A DNA stretch of 64,000 nt, taken from NCBI GenBank assembly GCA_049115955.1, contig JAGDZJ010000015.1, forward strand, positions 186,001 to 250,000, given 5' to 3'. Both the position numbers and the translations under genes were made by a program. Below the pieces are notes generated by a model. That model was not told where the DNA came from, made no database searches, and was given only the letters and a program-made list of their open reading frames with translations. The stretch comes from Salinispirillum sp049115955 (lineage in GTDB: Bacteria; Pseudomonadota; Gammaproteobacteria; Pseudomonadales; Natronospirillaceae). The first letter of the stretch is position 1. Each line of letters begins with the position of its first letter. Positions 55,967 to 64,000 of this stretch are shown here, piece after piece.

Positions 55967-57097
55967 TTGACTATACCAGCCATACTTGCGCTCGCCGATG
56001 GGAGCGTCTTCCATGGCATCGGAATCGGCGCGGAAGGAGAGACCACAGGAGAAGTGGTGTTCAATACTTCCATGACCGGCTATCAGGAAATCCTGACGGA
56101 CCCTTCCTATGCAGAACAGATCGTTACCCTGACTTACCCCCACATCGGCAATACCGGTGTAAATTCCGAAGATGAAGAGTGTGATACGCTCTGGGCTAAA
56201 GGCCTGATCATCCGTGACCTCCCGTTGTTAGCCAGCAATTTCCGCTGTGAAGAATCCCTTGCGTCGTATATGCAGCGCCACAAAATGGTTGCCATTGCAG
56301 ACATCGACACGCGCCGCCTCACCCGCATTCTGCGCGAAAAGGGCAGCCAAAACGGCTGCATCATGGCCGGTGCACAGGCTACCGCGGAAGCCGCCATTGC
56401 TAAAGCACAGGCTGCGCCTTCATTGAAAGGCATGGATTTGGCGAAAGTCGTCAGCACCGCAACAACCTACGACTGGCGCAGCGGCGTTTGGGCATTAGGC
56501 GAAGGCCACCCAGAGCTGGCAGATGCTGATTTGCCGCACCACGTGGTCGCGTTCGACTACGGTGTGAAGCGCAATATCTTGCGCATGCTCACCAGCCGCG
56601 GCTGCCGTGTAACCGTTGTGCCTGCACAGACACCCGCGAAAGACGTATTGGCCCTCAAACCAGACGGCGTATTCCTGTCCAATGGCCCCGGTGACCCAGA
56701 GCCCTGTGACTACGCGATTTCGGCGATCAAAGACATTCTGGAAACCGATTTGCCGGTATTCGGTATCTGTTTGGGGCACCAGTTGTTGGCGTTAGCCAGC
56801 GGTGCGAAAACCGAAAAGATGAAGTTCGGGCACCACGGTGCGAACCACCCGGTGCAAGACTTGGCGACCAAGAAGGTGATGATCACCAGTCAGAACCATG
56901 GTTTTGCCGTGGCGGAAGACAGCTTGCCAGCCAATGTGGAAGCAACTCACCGTTCGTTGTTCGATGGTTCTTTGCAGGGTATTCGACGCACTGATAAGCA
57001 AGCGTTCAGCTTTCAGGGGCACCCTGAAGCCAGCCCAGGCCCGCAAGACGTGGCAGGCTTATTCGACCAGTTCGTTGAGATGATGGCAGCGCGTTAG
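55967..57097 (+). CDS. carA: Carbamoyl phosphate synthase small subunit
   Basis: This 376-residue glutaminase subunit supplies ammonia to CarB. The class I amidotransferase triad is visible with the Cys in PVFGICLGHQLLAL and the His in FSFQGHPEASPGP. The N-terminal STMTGYQEILTDPSYAEQ-like segment is typical. The start appears to be TTG 55967, preceded by GAGG 8 bases away; this gives the expected N-terminus (MTIPAILALADG). A pair of family B repeats separates it from carB. Confidence 0.94.
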   Translation: MTIPAILALADGSVFHGIGIGAEGETTGEVVFNTSMTGYQEILTDPSYAEQIVTLTYPHIGNTGVNSEDEECDTLWAKGLIIRDLPLLASNFRCEESLASYMQRHKMVAIADIDTRRLTRILREKGSQNGCIMAGAQATAEAAIAKAQAAPSLKGMDLAKVVSTATTYDWRSGVWALGEGHPELADADLPHHVVAFDYGVKRNILRMLTSRGCRVTVVPAQTPAKDVLALKPDGVFLSNGPGDPEPCDYAISAIKDILETDLPVFGICLGHQLLALASGAKTEKMKFGHHGANHPVQDLATKKVMITSQNHGFAVAEDSLPANVEATHRSLFDGSLQGIRRTDKQAFSFQGHPEASPGPQDVAGLFDQFVEMMAAR

Positions 57098-57107
57098 CAC
57101 TGACAAA

Positions 57108-57225
57108 GGCCTCAGAGGGGCGATAAGCCCTTCCCTGACACGCCGTAAACCCATCCATGGGGGCTCGTGAACGCCCATCCGGGGCGTTCAACGGTCAGTT
57201 CAGGGCTTATCGCCCCTCTGATGCC
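57108..57225 (+). repeat. Family B composite palindrome, copy B6 (carA-carB gap)
   Basis: TCAGAGGGGCGATAAGCCCT (57112-57131) pairs perfectly with 57202-57221. Inside is the core as ACGCCGTAAACCCATCCATGG plus GGGCTCGTGA and the dyad GAACGCCCATCCGGGGCGTTC. Confidence 0.9.
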
Positions 57226-57278
57226 AGCCCCCGATTGATCAAAGTGTGTCGGTTGCTTTGAATTGGGTACGGGGTAGA

Positions 57279-57391
57279 GCCGCCGACAGTGCGGACCACT
57301 CAAAGCAGACCCTTTGCGGCAGGACGCCGCAACGGAGCCCCATGGATGGGTTTATGCGTGTCTGCGGCGAGTGGTCCGCACTGTCGGCGGC
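57279..57391 (-). repeat. Family B composite palindrome, copy B7 (opposite orientation to B6)
   Basis: Perfect 23-bp arms at 57279-57301 and 57369-57391 (CGCCGACAGTGCGGACCA within). Inside is the reversed core GGAGCCCCATGGATGGGTTTA and GCGGCAGGACGCCGC. B6 and B7 fill most of the 376 bases between carA and carB. Confidence 0.9.
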
Positions 57392-57473
57392 GTTGCAGTC
57401 ACGCGGGTACCGGCGAGCGTACGAATTTGAACAGTACTGAATACATTTAGGCACCAAAAGAGAAACTTGACTC

Positions 57474-60400
57474 ATGCCGAAGAGAACAGACATACAAAGC
57501 ATTTTGATCATTGGCGCAGGCCCGATTGTGATTGGGCAAGCCTGTGAATTCGACTATTCAGGTGCGCAAGCCTGTAAAGCCCTGCGGGAAGAAGGGTATC
57601 GAGTCATTCTCGTTAACTCCAACCCCGCCACCATCATGACCGACCCCAGCATGGCCGATGCCACCTACATCGAGCCCATCGTCTGGCAAGAAGTCGCCAA
57701 AATCATCGAAAAAGAGCGCCCTGACGCCGTACTGCCCACCATGGGCGGCCAGACCGCATTGAACTGCGCGCTCGACCTCGAACGTAACGGCGTACTGGAA
57801 AAGTTCGGCGTTACCATGATCGGCGCCAACGCCGACACCATCGACAAAGCCGAAGACCGCTACCGCTTCGACAAAGCCATGAAATCCATTGGCCTTGAAA
57901 CCCCACGCTCGGGCATCGCCCACAGCATGGAAGAAGCGTGGATTATTCAGAAAGATTTGGGCTTCCCCACCATCATTCGTCCCTCGTTCACCATGGGTGG
58001 CTCGGGCGGTGGTATCGCCTACAACAAAGAAGAATTTGAAGAGATCTGCCTGCGCGGACTCGACCTCTCGCCCACCAACGAACTGCTCATCGATGAAAGC
58101 CTGATCGGCTGGAAAGAGTATGAAATGGAAGTGGTGCGCGACAAAAACGACAACTGCATCATCATCTGCTCGATTGAGAACTTTGATGCCATGGGCGTCC
58201 ACACCGGTGACTCCATCACCGTTGCCCCCGCCCAAACGTTGACCGACAAAGAATACCAAATCATGCGGAACGCCTCTCTGGCCGTACTGCGTGAAATCGG
58301 CGTCGAAACCGGCGGTTCCAACGTGCAGTTCGGTATCGACCCGAAAACCGGCCGCATGGTCATCATCGAAATGAACCCACGGGTATCTCGTTCGTCAGCA
58401 TTGGCCTCTAAAGCGACCGGCTTCCCGATTGCCAAAGTCGCCGCCAAACTGGCCGTCGGTTACACCTTGGACGAATTGAGTAACGAAATCACTGGTGGCT
58501 TAACACCGGCCTCGTTCGAGCCTTCGATCGACTACGTCGTGACCAAGATCCCGCGCTTCGCGTTCGAGAAATTCCCGCAAGCGAATGACCGCCTGACCAC
58601 GCAAATGAAGTCGGTCGGTGAAGTCATGTCCATTGGTCGTAACTTCCAAGAATCCTTCCAAAAAGCCCTGCGTGGTTTGGAAGTCGGTGCGGCTGGTCTT
58701 GATCCGAAACTCGATGTTAACGAAGCCGGCGCGCGTGAAAAGCTGGTGCGTGAACTGAAAGAGCCCGGCCCGGCCCGCGCCTGGTATCTCGGTGATGCCT
58801 TCCGTATGGGCATGAGCGTGCAAGAAGTCTATGAGCTGAGCGGCGTTGATCCTTGGTTCTTGGTGCAGATGGAAGACCTGATCAAAGACGAAGCCATCAT
58901 CGCGGCTTCATCTATGGCGAGTCTCGATGCCGAGACGCTGCGCCGCTACAAGCGCAAAGGCTTTGCCGACGAGCGTTTGGCTGCCTTGCTGGGCGTAAAA
59001 GAAGCCGAAGTGCGGGCCTTGCGCCATCAGCACGGTATTCGCCCAGTGTATAAGCGGGTTGATACCTGTGCTGCCGAGTTCGCGACCAGCACCGCGTATC
59101 TGTATTCCAGCTACGACGAAGAGTGTGAGTCCAACCCCACTGACCGCGACAAAATCATGGTCATTGGTGGCGGCCCGAACCGCATTGGACAAGGCATTGA
59201 GTTCGACTATTGCTGCGTGCACGCGGCCTTGGCGATGCGCGACGAAGGCTACGAGACCATCATGGTTAACTGTAACCCGGAAACCGTATCGACCGATTAC
59301 GACACGTCCGACCGCCTGTACTTTGAGTCGGTAACCTTGGAAGACGTGTTAGAAATCGTTGATCTCGAAAAGCCAAAAGGCGTGATCGTGCAGTACGGTG
59401 GCCAAACCCCGCTGAAACTGGCACGTGCCTTAGCGGCTGCGGGCGTGCCGATCATTGGGACGTCACCGGAAGCCATTGACCGGGCGGAAGACCGCGAACG
59501 CTTCCAGCACATGATCCAAAAGCTGAACTTGTTGCAGCCGGATAACGCTACCGTGCGCAGTGTTGAGCACGCGGTGGTAAAAGCCGCTGAAATCGGCTAT
59601 CCCTTGGTGGTTCGTCCAAGTTATGTCTTGGGTGGCCGTGCTATGGAAATCGTTTACGACGAAGAAGAACTGCTGCGCTATATGCGCGACGCGGTAAAAG
59701 TCTCCAACGACTCGCCGGTATTGCTTGATCGCTTCCTCGACAGCGCCATTGAAGTCGACATCGACGCCGTATGCGACGGTGAACGCGTGGTGATCGGTGC
59801 CATCATGCAGCACATCGAACAAGCGGGCGTGCACTCCGGTGACTCCGCCTGTTCGTTGCCGCCGTTCTCCTTGCCACAAGCCATCCAAGACCAGATTCGT
59901 GAGCAAGTCTCTGCGATGGCGCTGGAGTTGGGTGTGGTCGGGCTGATGAACGTGCAGATGGCTTGGCAAGACGACCTGCTGTACGTCATTGAAGTGAATC
60001 CACGTGCTTCGCGTACGGTGCCCTTTGTCTCGAAAGCCATCGGTCGCTCGTTGGCCGACGTCGGTGCCCGCGTGATGGCAGGCAAATCGCTGGTTGAGCT
60101 GGATTTCACCAAAGAGCTGATCCCGACGTTCTTCTCGGTGAAAGAATGTGTTCTGCCGTTCAACAAATTCCCCGGAGTGGACCCTATTCTCAGCCCAGAG
60201 ATGAAGTCGACCGGTGAAGTCATGGGCGTCGGTGACACCTTTGGTGAAGCCTTCGGCAAAGCCACGTTGGCCACCAATGTGAAGATTCCGCGCAGCGGCA
60301 ATGTGATCATCAGTGTGAAAGAGCGCGACAAGCCAAAAGCCGTTGAGCTGGCGCGTAAGCTGCAAACCTTAGGGTTCACCGTGTTCTCTACCAGTGGTAC

Positions 60401-60695
60401 GGCCGCTTATTTAGGCGAGCGTGGTATCAACGTTAGCGTGGTGAACAAGGTAAAAGAAGGCCGTCCGCACATGGTCGACATGATCAAAAATGACGAAGTG
60501 CAATTCATTGTGAATTCCACCGAAGGCCGTCAGGCCACGGCTGACAGTGCGTTGATCCGTCGCAGCGCGCTGCTGCACAAGGTCTATTACACAACCACAC
60601 TGGAAGGAGCGGCGGCATCTGTGGCAGCATTGGAGCATCAAGCGGACAGTACCGTTCGCAAACTCCAAGATCTACATAAGGAAGCGGTGCAATGA
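57474..60695 (+). CDS. carB: Carbamoyl phosphate synthase large subunit
   Basis: This 1073-residue synthetase makes carbamoyl phosphate from bicarbonate, ammonia and two ATP for arginine and pyrimidine synthesis. It has two ATP-grasp halves (ILIIGAGPIVIGQACEFDYS and, in the second half, VIGGGPNRIGQGIEFDYCC), the oligomerisation region between and a C-terminal MGS-like allosteric domain (about 935-1060, VFSTSGTAAYLGERG). It is complete. It starts at ATG 57474 and overlaps greA by 4 bases. Confidence 0.96.
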   Translation: MPKRTDIQSILIIGAGPIVIGQACEFDYSGAQACKALREEGYRVILVNSNPATIMTDPSMADATYIEPIVWQEVAKIIEKERPDAVLPTMGGQTALNCALDLERNGVLEKFGVTMIGANADTIDKAEDRYRFDKAMKSIGLETPRSGIAHSMEEAWIIQKDLGFPTIIRPSFTMGGSGGGIAYNKEEFEEICLRGLDLSPTNELLIDESLIGWKEYEMEVVRDKNDNCIIICSIENFDAMGVHTGDSITVAPAQTLTDKEYQIMRNASLAVLREIGVETGGSNVQFGIDPKTGRMVIIEMNPRVSRSSALASKATGFPIAKVAAKLAVGYTLDELSNEITGGLTPASFEPSIDYVVTKIPRFAFEKFPQANDRLTTQMKSVGEVMSIGRNFQESFQKALRGLEVGAAGLDPKLDVNEAGAREKLVRELKEPGPARAWYLGDAFRMGMSVQEVYELSGVDPWFLVQMEDLIKDEAIIAASSMASLDAETLRRYKRKGFADERLAALLGVKEAEVRALRHQHGIRPVYKRVDTCAAEFATSTAYLYSSYDEECESNPTDRDKIMVIGGGPNRIGQGIEFDYCCVHAALAMRDEGYETIMVNCNPETVSTDYDTSDRLYFESVTLEDVLEIVDLEKPKGVIVQYGGQTPLKLARALAAAGVPIIGTSPEAIDRAEDRERFQHMIQKLNLLQPDNATVRSVEHAVVKAAEIGYPLVVRPSYVLGGRAMEIVYDEEELLRYMRDAVKVSNDSPVLLDRFLDSAIEVDIDAVCDGERVVIGAIMQHIEQAGVHSGDSACSLPPFSLPQAIQDQIREQVSAMALELGVVGLMNVQMAWQDDLLYVIEVNPRASRTVPFVSKAIGRSLADVGARVMAGKSLVELDFTKELIPTFFSVKECVLPFNKFPGVDPILSPEMKSTGEVMGVGDTFGEAFGKATLATNVKIPRSGNVIISVKERDKPKAVELARKLQTLGFTVFSTSGTAAYLGERGINVSVVNKVKEGRPHMVDMIKNDEVQFIVNSTEGRQATADSALIRRSALLHKVYYTTTLEGAAASVAALEHQADSTVRKLQDLHKEAVQ

Positions 60696-61171
60696 CCACA
60701 CGTTACCCCATGACCGTCGAGGGCGAAAAAGCCCTCCAAGACGAGCTGAAACAGCTGAAATCGATTGAACGTCCGAAAGTAATCGCGTCCATTGCTGAAG
60801 CACGCGAGCACGGCGACCTGAAAGAAAACGCTGAATACCACGCGGCGCGTGAGCAGCAGGGATTCATCGAAGGTCGCATCTCGGAAATCGAAGCCAAACT
60901 GGGTGGCAGTCAGGTCATTGACGTGAAGTCTCTGCCGCACACGGGCAAAGTGGTGTTCGGTACTACGGTGTCTTTGATTAATCTGGAAACCGACGCTGAG
61001 GTTAAATACCGCATCGTCGGCGAAGATGAAGCCAACGTGAAAGAAAACCGCATTTCTGTTACTTCGCCCATTGCCCGCGCCTTAATCGGCAAAGAAGAAG
61101 GTGATGTGGTGAACGTTGTAACCCCCGGTGGCCAAGTCGAGTACGAAATCGAGAAGGTCGAACACCTGTGA
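60692..61171 (+). CDS. greA: Transcription elongation factor GreA
   Basis: This 159-residue factor stimulates RNA cleavage by backtracked RNA polymerase. The N-terminal coiled coil (MTVEGEKALQDELKQLK through ENAEYHAAREQQGFIEGRI) carries the acidic tip, and the C-terminal FKBP-like domain ends with VTPGGQVEYEIEKVEHL. The start overlaps the carB stop as ATGA, with AAGGAAG upstream. The order carA-carB-greA is common in gammaproteobacteria. Confidence 0.96.
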   Translation: MTTRYPMTVEGEKALQDELKQLKSIERPKVIASIAEAREHGDLKENAEYHAAREQQGFIEGRISEIEAKLGGSQVIDVKSLPHTGKVVFGTTVSLINLETDAEVKYRIVGEDEANVKENRISVTSPIARALIGKEEGDVVNVVTPGGQVEYEIEKVEHL

Positions 61172-61530
61172 TGATGACCCCATTGCGTCACTTGGGTGCC
61201 CGGTTGATGTTTGTTTTCGCCGTGGGCAGCCTGTGGTCAGTGGGGTATCTCGTTGGCCCGTTCTTGGCCGACAGCGTTGCACCGGACCAGCTTCTGGTGC
61301 TGCGCAAAATCACCATGCTATTGGCTTTGTTGTGTTTCGCCATTGTGTTGCTGGCGCGGGCGCAAGCTCTGCAGTGGCGACCATGGCAGGACACTGTCTT
61401 TCAAGTCGGCGGTGCAGCCAGTGCCGTTGGCATCATGTATGTCATGGTCGATGGCAGCGCCACGGCCTCCCCCATTCTCTACGGCATTGTGAGCTTGCTT
61501 TGCGTTGCTTGGGTCGCTTTCCAGCAGTAG
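61168..61530 (+). CDS. Small membrane protein of unknown function downstream of greA
   Basis: This product of about 118-120 residues has four hydrophobic segments (about 10-30, 44-62, 76-92, 98-115). The start is GTG 61168, ATG 61171 or ATG 61174; all overlap or touch the greA stop, so it is translated with greA. A DUF4149-like fold is possible (RKITMLLALL and GVPYLVGP-like SVGYLVGPFLA), but I am not certain. Confidence 0.65.
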   Translation: MMMTPLRHLGARLMFVFAVGSLWSVGYLVGPFLADSVAPDQLLVLRKITMLLALLCFAIVLLARAQALQWRPWQDTVFQVGGAASAVGIMYVMVDGSATASPILYGIVSLLCVAWVAFQQ

Positions 61531-61545
61531 ATCGACTAGGGCTCT

Positions 61546-61608
61546 CGGGGTATGCCTCCGGCGCTCNNGCGCCTTGAGGCATACGCCCTGCGCCCTCGCA
61601 ATACCCCG
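61546..61608. repeat. Nested palindrome containing two undetermined bases
   Basis: CGGGGTAT pairs with ATACCCCG at the outside. Inside, GTATGCCTC pairs with GAGGCATAC and GGCGC with GCGCC, with the two N (61567-61568) in the loop. The composite design resembles family B, but the core is not recognised. Confidence 0.6.
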
Positions 61609-61727
61609 TCGTTAGCTATTAGATAGAATGTTCGACGTTCAAAAAGGTCAGTCCCGCGTAAAACCGCACGCTTTTTTTCCTTTCTCTGTCCAGAATCTGG
61701 CCATCAGCGTCTGCTAAGGAGAATGTC

Positions 61728-63746
61728 ATGCGCGCCTTTCATTTTACGGCTTTAACCACCGCAGCGTTGCTGCTCAGTGCCTGTGCACGGAACGAAGGAG
61801 CTGATGCTGACGCCATTCCTGAACTGAGTGCACCTGACACACAAAGAGTTGAACGCATGATTTTCCCCGGCCCGGACTTTCCCGAGCCACGCGATCTCGG
61901 GCCGTCCAAGTTAACGCAAGTCACCCAGCCTATGGCACTGGAACGCTTTCTCAAGGCTGGAATAACGCGCGCCTATACCGAACAACCTCCGTACAGAATC
62001 ATGCGCACCATGGGCATGGCGGAAACGACCACCATGGACAGTGCACCGTCTGCACCGGTCAGTGAAACCAATACCATTGAGCAGGGTGTCGACGAAGCCG
62101 ATCGCGTGAAATACTTGAACGACCATCTCTACATTCTCAACCAGCCGGATGTGTTCTACCCGTGGCACTTCGTCGAAGGGGATTGGCGAGGTGAGCAGGA
62201 AATCAAACCTGCCAGCATTCAATCGTTTACCGTCCGTCCGGATGCCACACACCAAGCACGTGGGCAATTAGAGCTGCACCCTGACTTGGTATGGGTAGAC
62301 GGCTTTTACGTGCGGGACGACTCCTTGATGGTCGTCGGTGGCCGTCGTATGCCGTATCACAGTTGGAATGAGCCGATGTATTGGCAAAACGGCAAGGTGG
62401 CGGTAGAGGCGCTTAATGTGCAGCGGCCTGAGCAGATGCGGCCGGACTGGACGCTCACCATCGATGGTGATCTGGTGGACAGCCGCCGGGTGGACAACCA
62501 CCTAGTATTGGTCAGCCGTTTCAGCCCCGCGATTAAAGGGCTGGAGTACGCTTGGAACGATGACGACGCCCAAGCCCGCAACGCAGACCTGATCGCCGCA
62601 ACGCGCCTTGAAGATCTGCTGCCCAGCATGACGTTCAACGGCGAAGAGATTGCACCGGCCGCCTTGGCGCAAGGTTGCTATTTGCCTCTGGATGGCGAAT
62701 GGGCGGAAGCGGGCTACCACACGTTGACGCAGGTGACGGTGATCGATTTAGATCGCCCTGACCAGTTCACCACCGAATGTACGGCGACGCCGCTCAATGG
62801 CATATACCAGAACCGCGATGCACTGTACTTGCTCGACAGCCCGGACTGGAACAGCCAGCGCAGCCAGTTGCACCGTTTTGACCTCACGACCGCCCGTCCT
62901 GCGTACTACGACAGCTACGACTACGACGGCGCGTTGGGCTGGAGCAATCCGGAATTCCGCATCCGAGAACACAACCAAGTATTGACCTTGGTTACCACAG
63001 AATTTGTTAACGATGACTGGTGGCACCGCTTGATCAACGTCGCTGTTGAACCTTCCGGGTTCCGCGAACTGGCTGTTTTACCCAACGACCGCCAGCCGGA
63101 GCGCATCGGTAAGCCGGGCGAGAACGTGCAGGGCGTGCGCATCACCGACGAGCGAGCGTTTATCGTTACCTTCGAACGCACTGATCCGCTGTACGTGATT
63201 GATCTTACGCGCCCTGCCGAGCCTTATATGACGGACGCTTATGAAGAAACGGGCTTTTCCGATTACCTGCACCGCGTAACTGATAATTTGTTGGTTGGTA
63301 TCGGCTTCCAGGCTGATTTGGATGGCGTGCAAACGGCGCTAAAAGTCAGCCTGTACGATGCTGCTGTACCGGGTGATTTGCGCTCGGTGTACGACGACGA
63401 ATGGGGCGGACGCGGTTCATGGGCGCCCGTCTTACACAACCATCATGCATTAACCGGCTTGGCGTGGCCTGATCAGCCGCGCTACCGAATCGCCTTTCCC
63501 GTGCTGTTATCAGAGAACTGGGAGGACCGCGAAGCGGGCGTGTTGTTATACGACATTACCACCGCGCCAGCCCCTACGTGGGACAGCCAATGGGTGCCCA
63601 TTCGATCGAAAGACGACAACAGCTGGCTTACCGTGCAGGACGCCCGAGCGTTTTTCTACGGCGACGCGGTGCACTTGGTCTGGGGGCAAGAGTTGATCTC
63701 ATTCCCGTGGCAGAACCCGACCGCCCAGCGGCGCACTGCTTGGTAG
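61728..63746 (+). CDS. Beta-propeller domain lipoprotein
   Basis: This 672-residue protein has a lipoprotein signal (LLLSAC, Cys at residue 19) and the secreted beta-propeller family hallmark TIEQGVDEADRVKYLNDHLYIL followed by repeated blade-like segments. It is anchored in the outer or inner membrane facing the periplasm or surface. The function is unknown; the family is widespread in bacteria and archaea. ATG 61728 follows AAGGAG. Confidence 0.85.
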   Translation: MRAFHFTALTTAALLLSACARNEGADADAIPELSAPDTQRVERMIFPGPDFPEPRDLGPSKLTQVTQPMALERFLKAGITRAYTEQPPYRIMRTMGMAETTTMDSAPSAPVSETNTIEQGVDEADRVKYLNDHLYILNQPDVFYPWHFVEGDWRGEQEIKPASIQSFTVRPDATHQARGQLELHPDLVWVDGFYVRDDSLMVVGGRRMPYHSWNEPMYWQNGKVAVEALNVQRPEQMRPDWTLTIDGDLVDSRRVDNHLVLVSRFSPAIKGLEYAWNDDDAQARNADLIAATRLEDLLPSMTFNGEEIAPAALAQGCYLPLDGEWAEAGYHTLTQVTVIDLDRPDQFTTECTATPLNGIYQNRDALYLLDSPDWNSQRSQLHRFDLTTARPAYYDSYDYDGALGWSNPEFRIREHNQVLTLVTTEFVNDDWWHRLINVAVEPSGFRELAVLPNDRQPERIGKPGENVQGVRITDERAFIVTFERTDPLYVIDLTRPAEPYMTDAYEETGFSDYLHRVTDNLLVGIGFQADLDGVQTALKVSLYDAAVPGDLRSVYDDEWGGRGSWAPVLHNHHALTGLAWPDQPRYRIAFPVLLSENWEDREAGVLLYDITTAPAPTWDSQWVPIRSKDDNSWLTVQDARAFFYGDAVHLVWGQELISFPWQNPTAQRRTAW

Positions 63747-63759
63747 GGTGTCGCTAGGG

Positions 63760-63775
63760 CGAGCGCAGTAGTTTT
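63760..63775 (+). repeat. Family A tail fragment
   Basis: Contains GCGCAGTAGTTTTT, 14 bases shared with the right ends of A1 and A3, without the rest of the element. It lies at the 3' end of the UPF0303 gene. Confidence 0.5.
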
Positions 63776-64000
63776 TTAACCCAGAAGGGTGGTAAGGGCA
63801 TCAACCGCCCACTGATGATCCTCCTCCTGCGGCAATCCTGAAACGGTCACCGCACCGATCACCCCCATGCCACGCAGGCGCAGTGGAAACCCGCCACCGT
63901 GTCCAGCGTACTGCATGGGGTCGATGTATTCCTTGTCTTCAAAGGTTTTGCCCCGCGCCGAATTGGATTGCCCGAGGTAGAATGTGCTGTGTCCAAAACG
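63776..64000 (-). CDS. UPF0303 family protein (heme-degrading domain), C-terminal part
   Basis: The minus-strand frame is open from the window edge to TAA at 63776-63778 and gives 74 residues: RFGHSTFYLGQSNSARGKTF at the edge, then MQYAGHGGGFPLRLRG, GAVTVSGLPQEEDHQWAVDAL. The HGGGFP and VTVSGLPQxEDH motifs identify the UPF0303/HbpS-like group. The N-terminal half is outside the window. It converges on the beta-propeller gene. Confidence 0.8.
   Translation of the reverse strand, partial: RFGHSTFYLGQSNSARGKTFEDKEYIDPMQYAGHGGGFPLRLRGMGVIGAVTVSGLPQEEDHQWAVDALTTLLG

Overview
The window looks like chromosomal DNA of a marine, heterotrophic, PHB-using gammaproteobacterium, perhaps Oceanospirillales or Saccharospirillum/Reinekea-like. 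This is inferred from the carA-carB-greA order, the spu/pau-type polyamine genes, a TRAP importer, a caa3-type oxidase remnant and the codon style. It is a draft assembly, with runs of N at 31853-31870 and 61567-61568. No tRNA, rRNA, CRISPR, phage or IS transposase was seen.

Layout: 1-1374 is the end of a caa3-type cytochrome oxidase cluster (subunit I+III fusion tail, a small membrane protein and a ctaG that lacks its N-terminal third). 1401-3496 is a two-gene ABC-2 exporter. 3501-18511 is a polyamine block. On the minus strand it has gabD, a glutamine-synthetase-like ligase, aguB and aguA. On the plus strand it has a nitronate monooxygenase, puuD, a second ligase, a putrescine-type transaminase and the potFGHI importer. 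Together these take agmatine, putrescine and probably higher polyamines to GABA and succinate. 18587-22029 holds a sodium-channel-like ion channel, a diguanylate cyclase, a DUF192 protein and an odd short chemotaxis-type protein. 22045-25233 is the 5-oxoprolinase set pxpABC plus a solute-binding protein. 25446-31748 is a mixed region of YihY, two LysR regulators, an FMN reductase, two small cysteine-motif proteins, a secreted unknown and a lytic transglycosylase-like protein.

31838-37738 is the glycine cleavage system, split as gcvH-gcvP (minus) and gcvT (plus) around an XRE-cupin regulator. Near-identical 16-bp palindromes lie upstream of both halves. 37962-40533 is ahpC-ahpF with an OxyR-like site. 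41269-43099 is a DUF1338 (HglS-like) oxygenase divergent from a LysR regulator. 43094-52426 is a ketone-body/3-hydroxybutyrate block: thiolase, acetoacetyl-CoA synthetase, 3-hydroxybutyrate dehydrogenase, a TRAP importer and a sigma-54 enhancer-binding regulator with recognisable operator dyads. 52758-55645 holds a chemoreceptor and an inositol-phosphatase-family protein. 55967-61530 is carA-carB-greA plus a small membrane protein. 61728-63746 is a beta-propeller lipoprotein, and a UPF0303 gene runs off the right end.

The least ordinary content is intergenic. Two families of palindromic repeat are scattered through the window. Family B is the more striking: a conserved core is enclosed by long inverted-repeat arms that differ completely from copy to copy, and at three loci copies occur as back-to-back pairs in opposite orientation. 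Family A (about 120-190 bp) has ends related to TCTAAAAAC / GTTTTTAGA and sits at gene 3' ends.
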